A DNA stretch of 50,635 bases from contig CAYXVF010000040.1 of NCBI GenBank assembly GCA_964468125.1, positions 1 to 50,635 on the forward strand, in the 5' to 3' direction. This DNA comes from CAYXVF01 sp964468125. Its GTDB lineage: Bacteria; Myxococcota; XYA12-FULL-58-9; CAYXVF01. A model generated the notes under the pieces. It saw only the letters and a program-made list of their open reading frames with translations. It searched no databases and was not told the DNA's origin. The translations under genes and the position numbers were made by a program. Positions 8,493 to 16,463 of this stretch are shown in pieces (position 1 is the stretch's first letter; each line of letters begins with the position of its first letter).

Positions 8493-10024
8493 GATGAGCT
8501 CCTCGCATCGCTGCGCCGACGGGCGCCGACGAGCTGGTCAAGAATGAGATCGGTGTAGAGGCCGTTCTTGAGGTGCACGTGAATGCGCCGCAGCCAGCGG
8601 TGCTCGAGGCCACCTGTGAGCTGAATGATCGTCGCGGCAGCAAAGGCGAGAACAGTCAGGGTCAACAAGAGGACATCGAAGACACTCAGAGCCGCAGGCA
8701 GCGGGAGGGTCCCCTCAAAGGCGTGCTCGGCGGCGAGCTCGAAGCCAAAGTAGAGAATCGAGACCACACTGGCGGCGAGCACTCCGCGCCTCGCGACGGT
8801 GCTTCGTTCCGCTCCGGAGAGAGCCAGATACTGGGTGGAGCCCAGGACGAGGACCGAGCCCAGGGCCAGGACCGGAATCGAAACGGGGCCGATCATCGAC
8901 GCGGCGGAGGCGGTCGCGGCGAAGATCACCGCGCTCAATAGGAAAGCGCCGAGAAGGACCGCAGGGGTTGGTGCCGGGCCCGGAGGCGCACGCTTCGTAA
9001 CGATGACCGCACTGCCGGAGGAGAGGAAGCCGTGCGCCTTGTAGAGCGAGTGGGCAACGATGTGCAGCACCGCCAAGGCGTAGGCGCCGAGTCCGCACTG
9101 AAGCAACATGAAGCCCATCTGCGCGATCGTGGAGTAGGCGAGGGAGACCTTTACTCGGGTCTCGGTGAGCATCACCAGTGACCCGAAGATCGCGGTGGTG
9201 GCGCCGATGAGCGCGAGCACGTCCATCGCCACCGGCGAGGCAGACATCACCGTCGCAAAGCGCACGATGAGAAAGCCACCGGCATTGATGATCCCCGCAT
9301 GCAGAAGCGCGGATACGGGAGTTGGCGTCTCCATGACTTCCAGCAGCCACCCGTGGGTGGGGAACTGCGCGGACTTCAGCATCGCCGCGAGTGCCAGGAG
9401 GATCCCGACGACTCCGAGGTTTCTCGGGGACCCCGCGGCGAGCTCGGCGAGACGATGAATGTCGGCTTCACCGTAGACCGAGTAGAGCACGAGCAGGGCC
9501 GAGAGGAGCGCCGCATCGCCGAGGCGGGCGACGACGAATTTCTTGAAGGCGGCCCGACGGGCACCTGGGCGCTCCGGGTAGAAGAGCAGCAAACGGTGAA
9601 GGGCGAGGCTCGTGGCCATCCAGCCCGCAAAGAGCTGAACGAGGTTGCCCGAGAGCACCAGAAAGAGCACGGCCGCGAGGGTGAGCGTGAGGCCGCGAAA
9701 GAAGCGCGCCTGACCGGGATCGCCGTCCAGGTATTGGCGGCTGTAGCGCACCACCAGGAGGCCGACGAAGGTCACCAGAAACGCGAGGGTGGTGCTGAGG
9801 GGGTCGAGCGCGATGGCAAAACCGAGAGAGCCCCATCCGAGAACGGGGCTCATCCCGGGACCGACGATTTGCACCGCCAGCCAGGCGAAGAGCGCGAGCG
9901 TGAAGGCGACCAGCCCCGCCCCCATCGTGGCGCGATGGGCGCCCCGGGGGCCCAAAGGAACGAGCGCCGCCAGGAGCAGTGCCGCCGGGGCGGCGTACAG
10001 TATCAACGGAATCGAGCTGTGCAT
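8486..10024 (-). CDS. dabB: DabB, cation-channel subunit of the DAB carbon pump (complex I NuoL/MrpA-like)
   Basis: A 512-residue polytopic membrane protein of the proton-conducting antiporter superfamily (NuoL/NuoM/MrpA). Family motifs are present: LFAGWMATSLAL, FPTHGWLLEVMETPTPVSALLHAG (Lys before the histidine segment) and HIVAHSLYKAHGFLSSGS. Between 12 and 14 hydrophobic helices are apparent. ATG 10024 is preferred because AAAGG sits 8 bases upstream; a GTG at 10033 would add three residues. Standing alone with a DUF2309 gene, rather than in a nuo or mrp operon, it matches DabB, which supplies cation flux to DabA. Its stop overlaps the dabA start. Transcribed divergently from a LysR gene across an AT-rich 93-base spacer. 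Confidence 0.92.
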   Translation of the reverse strand: MHSSIPLILYAAPAALLLAALVPLGPRGAHRATMGAGLVAFTLALFAWLAVQIVGPGMSPVLGWGSLGFAIALDPLSTTLAFLVTFVGLLVVRYSRQYLDGDPGQARFFRGLTLTLAAVLFLVLSGNLVQLFAGWMATSLALHRLLLFYPERPGARRAAFKKFVVARLGDAALLSALLVLYSVYGEADIHRLAELAAGSPRNLGVVGILLALAAMLKSAQFPTHGWLLEVMETPTPVSALLHAGIINAGGFLIVRFATVMSASPVAMDVLALIGATTAIFGSLVMLTETRVKVSLAYSTIAQMGFMLLQCGLGAYALAVLHIVAHSLYKAHGFLSSGSAVIVTKRAPPGPAPTPAVLLGAFLLSAVIFAATASAASMIGPVSIPVLALGSVLVLGSTQYLALSGAERSTVARRGVLAASVVSILYFGFELAAEHAFEGTLPLPAALSVFDVLLLTLTVLAFAAATIIQLTGGLEHRWLRRIHVHLKNGLYTDLILDQLVGARRRSDARSSSW

Positions 10025-10062
10025 GACTCCCACCTTTCAGGAGTCGTCTTTACGGATTTCCT

Positions 10063-10090
10063 TTCCATATATAAAATTCATTGTTTGGAA
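10063..10090. promoter_or_regulatory. AT-rich divergent promoter/operator region of dabBA and lysR
   Basis: The spacer between dabB and the divergent LysR gene contains TATATAAAAT (10068-10077), strikingly AT-rich for this genome and a likely -10 area for one or both directions. It is bracketed by TTCCA (10063-10067) and TGGAA (10086-10090), inverted arms 18 bases apart, a plausible LysR binding dyad. No confident -35 could be assigned. Confidence 0.4.
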
Positions 10091-10094
10091 CGTG

Positions 10095-10115
10095 TCGTTC
10101 TGTCAGAGAGAACGA
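10095..10115. promoter_or_regulatory. Perfect 7-7-7 inverted repeat abutting the lysR start codon
   Basis: TCGTTCT (10095-10101) and AGAACGA (10109-10115) are perfect 7-base inverted arms with a 7-base spacer, ending two bases before the LysR ATG and covering its ribosome site. It could be an autorepression operator or an mRNA hairpin hiding the start. Seen directly; role inferred. Confidence 0.35.
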
Positions 10116-10117
10116 AG

Positions 10118-11017
10118 ATGCAGCTGAACTACCACTATTTGCGCTATTTCTGGGCGGTGGCGCACGAGGGCAATCTCACGCGGGCGGCGAGACAGCTGCA
10201 CGTCTCCCAGTCGGCGCTTTCGGTCCAGATCCAAAAGCTCGAAAGCGAGCTCGGCCACGCGTTGTTCGAGCGCCGGGGCAAGAGCCTGGTTCTGACCGAG
10301 GCCGGACGCGTAGCCCTCGACCACGCCGACTCGATATTCGGGATCGGGGACGATCTCATGCGTACGTTGAGCGGTCTGGAAGAGGGGGTCCAGCGCGAGG
10401 TCGTGCGAATCGGAGCGATCGCCACCCTGTCGCGTAATTTTCAGATCCAGTTCGTTGCGCCCCTGCTCGGCCGAGACGACGTCGAGGTCGTGATACGCTC
10501 TGGGACCCTCGGCGACCTGCTCCAAAGCCTCGAAGCCTTTCAGCTCGATGTCGTCTTGACGAACGTCGCTCCCGCGCGGGACGCCGCGACGCGCTGGGTA
10601 CCCCACGCGATCGACGAGCAGCCGGTCAGCCTCGTCGGTCACCCGGGCCTCGTGAGAGGCCGAGAGCTCGCACAGATTCTCGAAGACCACCCGCTGGTTC
10701 TCCCGACCGCCGAGTCGAGCATTCGCACGGGCTTTGACGCTCTCACGCTGCGTCTCGGGGTCGCGCCGAGGATCGCCGCGGAGATCGACGACATGGCGAT
10801 GCTGCGGCTCTTTGCGCGCGAGCACCGGGCGCTCGCCGTGGTGCCTCCGATCGTGGTCAACGACGAGCTCGAAGTCGGGGAGCTCGTGGAGATCGCACGC
10901 CTCCCAGACCTCACTGAGACGTTCTTCGCCATCACCACGGTCCGGCGTTTTCCCAATCCGCTGCTCGCCTCCCTGTTGGACAGAGGGGCCGAGCTGTCGA
11001 GTTTGCCAACAGATTGA
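10118..11017 (+). CDS. LysR-family transcriptional regulator divergent from dabBA
   Basis: A 299-residue LysR protein. The ATG at 10118 gives MQLNYHYLRYFWAVAHEGNL; the helix-turn-helix is AARQLHVSQSALSVQIQKLE, followed by the wing LFERRGKSLVLTEAG. The effector domain is complete, with MAMLRLFAREHRALAVVPP near the end as in NhaR/CbbR-like members. The open frame extends upstream antisense to dabB, but the start is fixed by similarity to LysR N-termini. Position, divergent from dabBA, makes it the best candidate activator of the carbon-uptake genes. Its overall plan resembles the LysR at 4515 on the other side of the island. Confidence 0.92.
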   Translation: MQLNYHYLRYFWAVAHEGNLTRAARQLHVSQSALSVQIQKLESELGHALFERRGKSLVLTEAGRVALDHADSIFGIGDDLMRTLSGLEEGVQREVVRIGAIATLSRNFQIQFVAPLLGRDDVEVVIRSGTLGDLLQSLEAFQLDVVLTNVAPARDAATRWVPHAIDEQPVSLVGHPGLVRGRELAQILEDHPLVLPTAESSIRTGFDALTLRLGVAPRIAAEIDDMAMLRLFAREHRALAVVPPIVVNDELEVGELVEIARLPDLTETFFAITTVRRFPNPLLASLLDRGAELSSLPTD

Positions 11018-11071
11018 GTGCAGTTTTCACCTCTCTCGCCCCTCTTTCGCGGAGGGTACAGTGCCGCCCCC

Positions 11072-12847
11072 ATGGCCGCCCAGATCCTGATCGTGACCCT
11101 CCAGCTCGCGGCGCTGCTCCTGCTCTACTGGGCGAGCGACGTCGTGATCCGCCGGGAGGGCTGGCCAAAGCTGTTGGGGCGCGTCGGGATCACCCACCGC
11201 GGTTCGACCTTTCTTCTCGCTGCCCTCGTGCTGCCGGCGGCTTGGTTCTTCTCCTGGCCAGGGACGACCGACGAGCGGACCGCTTTTGCGCTATTTGCCT
11301 CGGTCCACGGCACCCTGATGGCATGGAAAGGCGGGACGGACGACATCGACGTGGCCCGCGGGCAGGCCTGGTGGCTCGAGCGCGGGGTGATGCTCCTGTG
11401 CGCCATCGGCGTTTGGTGGTCGCCCGCCTTCATCCCGCTGCATCTCCACGTGGTTACCCGACCCTTTTTCGGATGGAAACACCACGGGAGTCTGCCGCTC
11501 AGAGTCCTTCAGCTGTCCTTTGCGCAGGCCCTATTTCTCGGCGCGGTGGACGGCATTCCGCAGCTCGGCATTTGGAGCGCAGAATTGGGCGATCAGGGAC
11601 TCTCCGTGTTCCTCGTCGCTCTGTTGATGATGCACGGATCGCATTACCTCCCCACCGCGGTCGCGAAGGGGATCCTCGGGCCCCAATGGTACTCGTGGAT
11701 GCTCGACAATCGCCTCTACTACGTGGCGGCGTCTTCTTACACCTGGGGCTGGGCGCGTTTCCTGCCGCGGCCGGTTTACTCGGCGTTTCTGCGGCTGCTG
11801 CGCCTCGGGAATCGCCCGATGCAAATCGGCGCTTGGATCATCGAGGCTACCTCACCGATCTTGCTCCTCCACCCGTTCTTCGCCATCGCCTGGTGTTTCG
11901 CCACGGGTTTCTTCCACGTGGTAGTCTTCATCAGTACCGGGATTTTCTTCTGGGAGTGGACAGTCACAAATCTTCTGATTGTAAACTTGCTGCTCCAAAT
12001 GAACCCAGAGACCTTGGCTGTGGCCTTCGGTCCCCTGCCCTGGCTTCTGAGTGTCATCGTCATGGTCCTCCTGCCTTTCCGGGGCAAACTCTGGGATCCG
12101 AACCCATTGGGGTGGTGGGATACGCCCCTGTGCCAGCGAGTGACGTGGCGCATCGTCGGCGAGAGCGGAACGGTCTACGACCTCACGAATGACTTCATGT
12201 GCCCGCACGAGCGCACCTACGGGCGCGTGCAGGGCTGCTTCATGATTCAGGGTCCTGTCTTCACCTATCACCTGGGCGAGGTTTGGATCCGAGAGCTTCG
12301 GGACGAGATCTGGGCGCTGCGGGACCACCCAGAAAACATCGAAGCGTTGCGGGAGAAGTGGGGGATCAGCATCTATGAGCCTGAGATGGCCGAGAAGCAC
12401 GTTCGCTACCTCAAGAAGTTCCTGCAGGAGCTTAACCGTGGCGCGCGCAAGTTCGTCTTCCCGAAGCCTTTGCGCTTCCTCAAGGCGGCGGGCGGGCAGT
12501 TCTATTACTGGGGAGAGCGGCCGCGCTTCCGAGGGCAGGAGAAGGCACTCCGGGTCGAGGTCTGGTTTCACGAAGAGTGGTGGGACGGCGAGGTGCACCA
12601 CCGGTTCCAGGACCGCATGCTCTGCAGCTTCGAGGTCGAAGACGAGCGAATCGAAGAGCCCTGCGAGGAGCTCGACGAAAGGGTCGTGGATGCGATGATC
12701 CTTCAGCGCGCCAACGGTACTCTGTGTCACGCACCCGAATGGCTCATTGACCGCGCCCGCGAGCTCTACGACCCGGGTCCAACTGCATCGGAAACAGATC
12801 GACCCTCCTCATCTGCGGACTCGGAAGGGAGTGTCCGGTCGGCGTGA
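11072..12847 (+). CDS. Polytopic membrane protein with large cytosolic C-terminal part (HTTM-like?)
   Basis: A 591-residue protein. Residues 1 to about 345 hold roughly ten hydrophobic helices, including IIEATSPILLLHPFFAIAW and FFHVVVFISTGIFFWEW; the FH-containing helix and overall pattern recall the HTTM domain of vitamin-K-carboxylase-like proteins, but I cannot confirm this. The rest is soluble, rich in Trp, Arg and Glu, with two Cys motifs (FMCPHER, GCFMIQG). The ATG at 11072 is chosen because it starts directly before the first helix; a GTG at 11018 overlaps the preceding LysR stop and would add 18 residues. The ribosome site (GGAGGG) is 15 bases away, so the start is uncertain. It converges on the SNF2 gene with a 24-base gap. 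Function unknown. Confidence 0.65.
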   Translation: MAAQILIVTLQLAALLLLYWASDVVIRREGWPKLLGRVGITHRGSTFLLAALVLPAAWFFSWPGTTDERTAFALFASVHGTLMAWKGGTDDIDVARGQAWWLERGVMLLCAIGVWWSPAFIPLHLHVVTRPFFGWKHHGSLPLRVLQLSFAQALFLGAVDGIPQLGIWSAELGDQGLSVFLVALLMMHGSHYLPTAVAKGILGPQWYSWMLDNRLYYVAASSYTWGWARFLPRPVYSAFLRLLRLGNRPMQIGAWIIEATSPILLLHPFFAIAWCFATGFFHVVVFISTGIFFWEWTVTNLLIVNLLLQMNPETLAVAFGPLPWLLSVIVMVLLPFRGKLWDPNPLGWWDTPLCQRVTWRIVGESGTVYDLTNDFMCPHERTYGRVQGCFMIQGPVFTYHLGEVWIRELRDEIWALRDHPENIEALREKWGISIYEPEMAEKHVRYLKKFLQELNRGARKFVFPKPLRFLKAAGGQFYYWGERPRFRGQEKALRVEVWFHEEWWDGEVHHRFQDRMLCSFEVEDERIEEPCEELDERVVDAMILQRANGTLCHAPEWLIDRARELYDPGPTASETDRPSSSADSEGSVRSA

Positions 12848-12871
12848 GATGCCCCGGAGCTCAACGGCGCC

Positions 12872-15208
12872 CTATTCGAGCGGACCCAAGAGGTCATCGA
12901 CGTCGGTCTCCGACAGGCCTCGAAGCGACGAGCCGGTGGGGGTGAGAATGCTGTCGGCGAGGTGACGCTTGCGCTTCTGAAGGCGCATGATCCGCTCCTC
13001 CACACTCCCCGCCACCACCAAATTGTAGGCGAAGACCGGTCGTGTCTGGCCGATGCGATAGGCACGGTCCGTTGCCTGCGCCTGGATCGCGGGGTTCCAC
13101 CACGGATCGTAGTGAATCACCGTGTCCGCGCGGGTCAGGGTGAGACCGGTACCGCCCGCCTTTAGGCTCACGAGAAAGACCTCGGCGTAGCCGTTTTGAA
13201 AAGCTTCAACCAGGCTTTGGCGGTTTTTGGTGTTGCCGGTGAGTGTTACATGGCGAACATCATGCTCGCGAAGGCCGCGGGAGAGGAGGTCGAGCATGCT
13301 CGTAAACTGGGAGAAGACGATCACCCGGTGGCCGTTTGCGAGCTGAGGAACGACCATCTCAAAGAATTCTTCGTACTTGGCGGAGCGAGCGACGCGCCGG
13401 GCTGCGTCGAGTTTCACCAGGCGTGGATCGCAGCAGACCTGGCGCAGCTTCATCAGTGCATCCAGGATCTGGATCGCTGAGCCGGCGACACCGTTCTCCT
13501 TCACTGCCTTGCGCACCCGTTCGTGGGCGGCGAGGCGAATGCTCTCGTAGAGGTCGCGCTGGGCGTCTTCGAGCTCAACCTCGCGTACGATTTCGGTCTT
13601 GGGCGGCAGCTCGCGCGCGACCGTGTGCTTCATCCGTCGCAGGATGAAAGGCGCGACCCTGTCGCGGAGTGCTTCGAGGCGACCAGTACTGCCGTCCTTC
13701 TCGATCGGATCGCGGTAGAGCTCGCGGAAACGCTCGGCGGAGCCGAGATAGCCAGGGCTCGCGAAGTCAAAGAGCGCCCAGAGCTCCTGCAGGCTGTTCT
13801 CGACCGGTGTGCCCGTGAGGCAGAGCCGGTGGCGCGCGTGAAGGTGCGCGGCGGCGGCACTGACGCGGCTGCCCGGGTTCTTGATCGCTTGTGCTTCATC
13901 CAACACGGCCAGGTGAAAATCACGCTCCGTGAAGACGTCTTCATCGCGCACCAGGAGCGGGTAGGTGCTCAGGATCACGTCGGCGACGCAGAACTCCTTC
14001 AGGCGGTTTTGTCGTTTGGGTCCGTGATAGGTGACGACCTTCAGGCTCGGTGCGAATTTCGCGATTTCGCGCTCCCAGTTGCCCACGAGGCTCGTCGGCG
14101 CGAGCACGAGGCTCGGGCGGTCCATGCGACCGGACTCCTTTTCGAGGAGTAGGTGGGCGATCGTCTGAATGGTTTTGCCGAGACCCATGTCGTCGGCCAT
14201 GACCCCGCCGAGTCCTTGCTCGCGCAGGTGCTGCATCCAGGCAACCCCCTCGACCTGGTAGTCCCGCAGGGTGGCGCGAAGACCCTGCGGGGGCTCGATG
14301 GCGGTCTTTCGCCCGACGACGTCGCGCGCGCGGCGTACCGTGCGCATGTGTCCGCTCCAGCTCAGCTCGAGAACCGAGTCGATCTGGCCAATCAATGGCT
14401 CCTGCTCGCTGGGTATCAGCACCGTTTCGTCACGTCGGTCCCGGTCGTAGAGCTCGACTACGGTCTTCAAGATGTTTCGCAGTCGCTCCGGAGGAACAGG
14501 AAGGTAACGATTGCCACCGAGCGGCAACGCCATGAATTTGCGTCGGCTGGTGCTCAGTCGATCCAGGGCTTCCAAGGAGCTCGCGCTGTCGAGGAGATCC
14601 AGGAGCGTAGGAAGGAGATTCATTCGCTCTCCGTCGATCACCACCCCGAGCTCGAGACTGAACCAGTCGCCGTCTTCCTCCCGTTGCACGTCGCCGTACC
14701 ACTCGCTGTCCGTGCTCGCGAGATGGCAGGGATAGCTCTGGTCGATCTGAACCACCCACCCTCGCGCTTCGAGCTTTGGCACCACTTCTGCGCCGAAGGT
14801 CGCGAGCGCATCCACATCGCCCTCGAGATCCACGACATAGTCCGCCTTGCCGCTGGTCTCCCCGAGGTCCTCCAGGCATTCGAGGTCGACGAGGCCGTAG
14901 CGTTCGAGCTCGGCCCGGGCCGAGGCCTCCGCTTGAGCCGCGCGCTTCACCGCGACGAGCTGACCCTGCTGACTGCGATAAAACTGCGACCGCGAATCGG
15001 AGGCACGAACGCGGGTCCCCGAGTAGTCGAACGTCACCGCGGCAAGGGGGGCCTCAACCTCTTCGTAGCTCTCTTGGTAAACCGTTCCGCGGTTCACGAG
15101 CACCGGGGCTGCAAAGAGCCGCAAGTGCGGGGTGAAGGGCCGGGGCGCATGCTCCTGCACGCGCACCTCGACCTCAGGCCGGGGGGCCGGACTCGCCATC
15201 GACGTCAT
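12872..15208 (-). CDS. SNF2-family DEAD/DEAH-box ATPase
   Basis: A 778-residue SWI2/SNF2-type DNA translocase. Walker A is DDMGLGKTIQT (about residue 340), Walker B is LDEAQAIKN, and the later motifs LTGTPVENS, ILRRMKHTVARELPPKTE, VIVFSQFTSMLDLL, LVSLKAGGTGLTL and HYDPWWNPAIQAQATDRAYRIGQ are all intact. About 300 residues precede the motor and lack the Cys/His pattern of a SWIM zinc finger found in many bacterial SNF2 proteins. ATG 15208 is chosen; 15199 and 15274 are alternatives in frame. Bacterial SNF2 proteins act in transcription recycling or DNA remodelling, and some serve in phage defence. No defence partners are visible here, so a housekeeping role is more likely. Confidence 0.9.
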   Translation of the reverse strand: MTSMASPAPRPEVEVRVQEHAPRPFTPHLRLFAAPVLVNRGTVYQESYEEVEAPLAAVTFDYSGTRVRASDSRSQFYRSQQGQLVAVKRAAQAEASARAELERYGLVDLECLEDLGETSGKADYVVDLEGDVDALATFGAEVVPKLEARGWVVQIDQSYPCHLASTDSEWYGDVQREEDGDWFSLELGVVIDGERMNLLPTLLDLLDSASSLEALDRLSTSRRKFMALPLGGNRYLPVPPERLRNILKTVVELYDRDRRDETVLIPSEQEPLIGQIDSVLELSWSGHMRTVRRARDVVGRKTAIEPPQGLRATLRDYQVEGVAWMQHLREQGLGGVMADDMGLGKTIQTIAHLLLEKESGRMDRPSLVLAPTSLVGNWEREIAKFAPSLKVVTYHGPKRQNRLKEFCVADVILSTYPLLVRDEDVFTERDFHLAVLDEAQAIKNPGSRVSAAAAHLHARHRLCLTGTPVENSLQELWALFDFASPGYLGSAERFRELYRDPIEKDGSTGRLEALRDRVAPFILRRMKHTVARELPPKTEIVREVELEDAQRDLYESIRLAAHERVRKAVKENGVAGSAIQILDALMKLRQVCCDPRLVKLDAARRVARSAKYEEFFEMVVPQLANGHRVIVFSQFTSMLDLLSRGLREHDVRHVTLTGNTKNRQSLVEAFQNGYAEVFLVSLKAGGTGLTLTRADTVIHYDPWWNPAIQAQATDRAYRIGQTRPVFAYNLVVAGSVEERIMRLQKRKRHLADSILTPTGSSLRGLSETDVDDLLGPLE

Positions 15209-15454
15209 AGTCGCTTCGGTTGTTCCTCGTTCCGTCAGGCGGGCTGCACAGCGCGCGCACGCTGTCGCAACCACATTCGAAGAACTAAACGCATCCGCGA
15301 TCGTGACTCCACCGAAAACCGTTCACCGGAGCGACAAAATCGTCGTCTCACGTACTTTTTTCCCGCGAAGGCTTTTTGACAGCAGCCCCTTGGCTCCGAA
15401 GCGATCGTCGTTTAGTTCAGGGCGTCACATCCCGACAGCAAGGAGAGAGAGACG

Positions 15455-16333
15455 ATGAAACGAGCGATCGTGATCGGAATCGCGTTGAGCACTGCCTACG
15501 CATGCACTCCGAACGCCCGGCGGGCGCCGAAGGAAGAGAAAGAGCCGGTTCCACTGATCAAGCCCGAAGAGAAGGCCGAAGAGCCCGCCGAAGAAGAGGG
15601 CGTGAAGGGCGAAGAGGTCACCTACAAATCCGGCGAAACCGAGCTCAAAGGCTTCATCGCCTACGATGCGGGTGTTGAAGGCAAGCGTCCTGGGGTCTTG
15701 GTGGTCCACGAGTGGTGGGGCCACAATGAGTACACCCGCGAGCGTGCCAAGCAGCTCGCCGAGCTCGGCTACACGGCACTCGCCGTCGACATGTACGGCG
15801 ACGGCAAGCAAGCGGACCACCCGGACGACGCGCAAAAGTTCATGATGGAGGTCATGACCAACATGGATGAGGGTGTGGCGCGCTTCGAAGCTGCCTTAAA
15901 GCTTCTCAACGAGCACCCGACCGTCGACGCGGATAAGACCGCGGCCATCGGCTATTGCTTCGGTGGTGCGGTGGTCCTGCACATGGCGCGCACGGACATG
16001 GACCTCGACGCGGTTGCGGCGTTTCACGCCGGGGCGCTGCAGACCGGAATTGAAATGCAGAAGGACGATGAGACGGCCATCTTCGTGGCCCACGGCGCGG
16101 CAGATCCCTTCGTGAAGCCCGAGGCGGTCGAGGCCTTCAAGAAGGAGATGAAGGCCGCCGACGCGAACCTCACGTTTGTCGAGTACGAAGGTGCGAAGCA
16201 CGCCTTCACGAATCCGGGGGCCACGGAAAAGGGTGAGAAATTCGAGTTGCCCCTCGAGTACAACAAAGGAGCGGACGAAGATTCTTGGGAGAAGATGAAG
16301 GAGATCTTCTCGAGCACGTTTAGCGACAGCTAG
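15455..16333 (+). CDS. Exported dienelactone-hydrolase-family protein
   Basis: A 292-residue alpha/beta hydrolase. The N-terminus (KRAIVIGIALSTAYAC) is a signal sequence, possibly a lipoprotein signal with an imperfect lipobox at Cys17, followed by a charged Lys/Glu linker to about residue 48. The hydrolase domain has PGVLVVHEWWGHN, the nucleophile elbow GYCFGG with Cys168, an acid in AHGAADPF, and the histidine in YEGAKHAFTNPGA, so the Cys-Asp-His triad of dienelactone hydrolases is complete. Most family members are cytoplasmic; the export signal and linker are less usual but known. The ribosome site AAGGAGAG is strong. Substrate unknown. A clear terminator follows. Confidence 0.85.
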   Translation: MKRAIVIGIALSTAYACTPNARRAPKEEKEPVPLIKPEEKAEEPAEEEGVKGEEVTYKSGETELKGFIAYDAGVEGKRPGVLVVHEWWGHNEYTRERAKQLAELGYTALAVDMYGDGKQADHPDDAQKFMMEVMTNMDEGVARFEAALKLLNEHPTVDADKTAAIGYCFGGAVVLHMARTDMDLDAVAAFHAGALQTGIEMQKDDETAIFVAHGAADPFVKPEAVEAFKKEMKAADANLTFVEYEGAKHAFTNPGATEKGEKFELPLEYNKGADEDSWEKMKEIFSSTFSDS

Positions 16334-16376
16334 AGAGTGCAAAGCGGCGTGTGAACCTCACGCCGGGCAAACGATG

Positions 16377-16417
16377 AAACCCCGGAGGTGAAACACGCTC
16401 ACCTCCGGGGTTTTTTT
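16377..16417. terminator. Strong intrinsic terminator, probably bidirectional
   Basis: Perfect 11-base arms CCCCGGAGGTG (16380-16390) and CACCTCCGGGG (16400-16410) around a 9-base loop, followed by seven Ts; AAA before the stem gives a T run on the other strand too. It ends the dienelactone-hydrolase gene on the plus strand and the convergent lipoprotein gene on the minus strand. Confidence 0.93.
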
Positions 16418-16463
16418 ATCGCGCCATCCGGGGAAGTCAGCGCGATTCTCTACGATGCTTCGG

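Noticed and set aside
8486..10024. Isolated complex I or Mrp antiporter subunit
   Set aside because: The sequence is NuoL/MrpA-like, but coupling to a DUF2309 gene with an intact zinc site identifies it as DabB.
9299..10117. Upstream extension of the second LysR frame
   Set aside because: Antisense to dabB, low-complexity Glu/Arg-rich translation; the true start is the ATG at 10118.
11014..12192. 392-codon plus-strand frame beginning near the membrane protein
   Set aside because: Arg/Pro/His-rich shadow in another frame of the membrane protein, which has clear hydrophobic helices.
12872..15208. SNF2-based phage defence system
   Set aside because: No methyltransferase, phospholipase D or other defence partner is adjacent; neighbours are a membrane protein and a hydrolase.
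14153..15379. 408-codon plus-strand frame
   Set aside because: Antisense to the SNF2 ATPase, which has all helicase motifs on the other strand.
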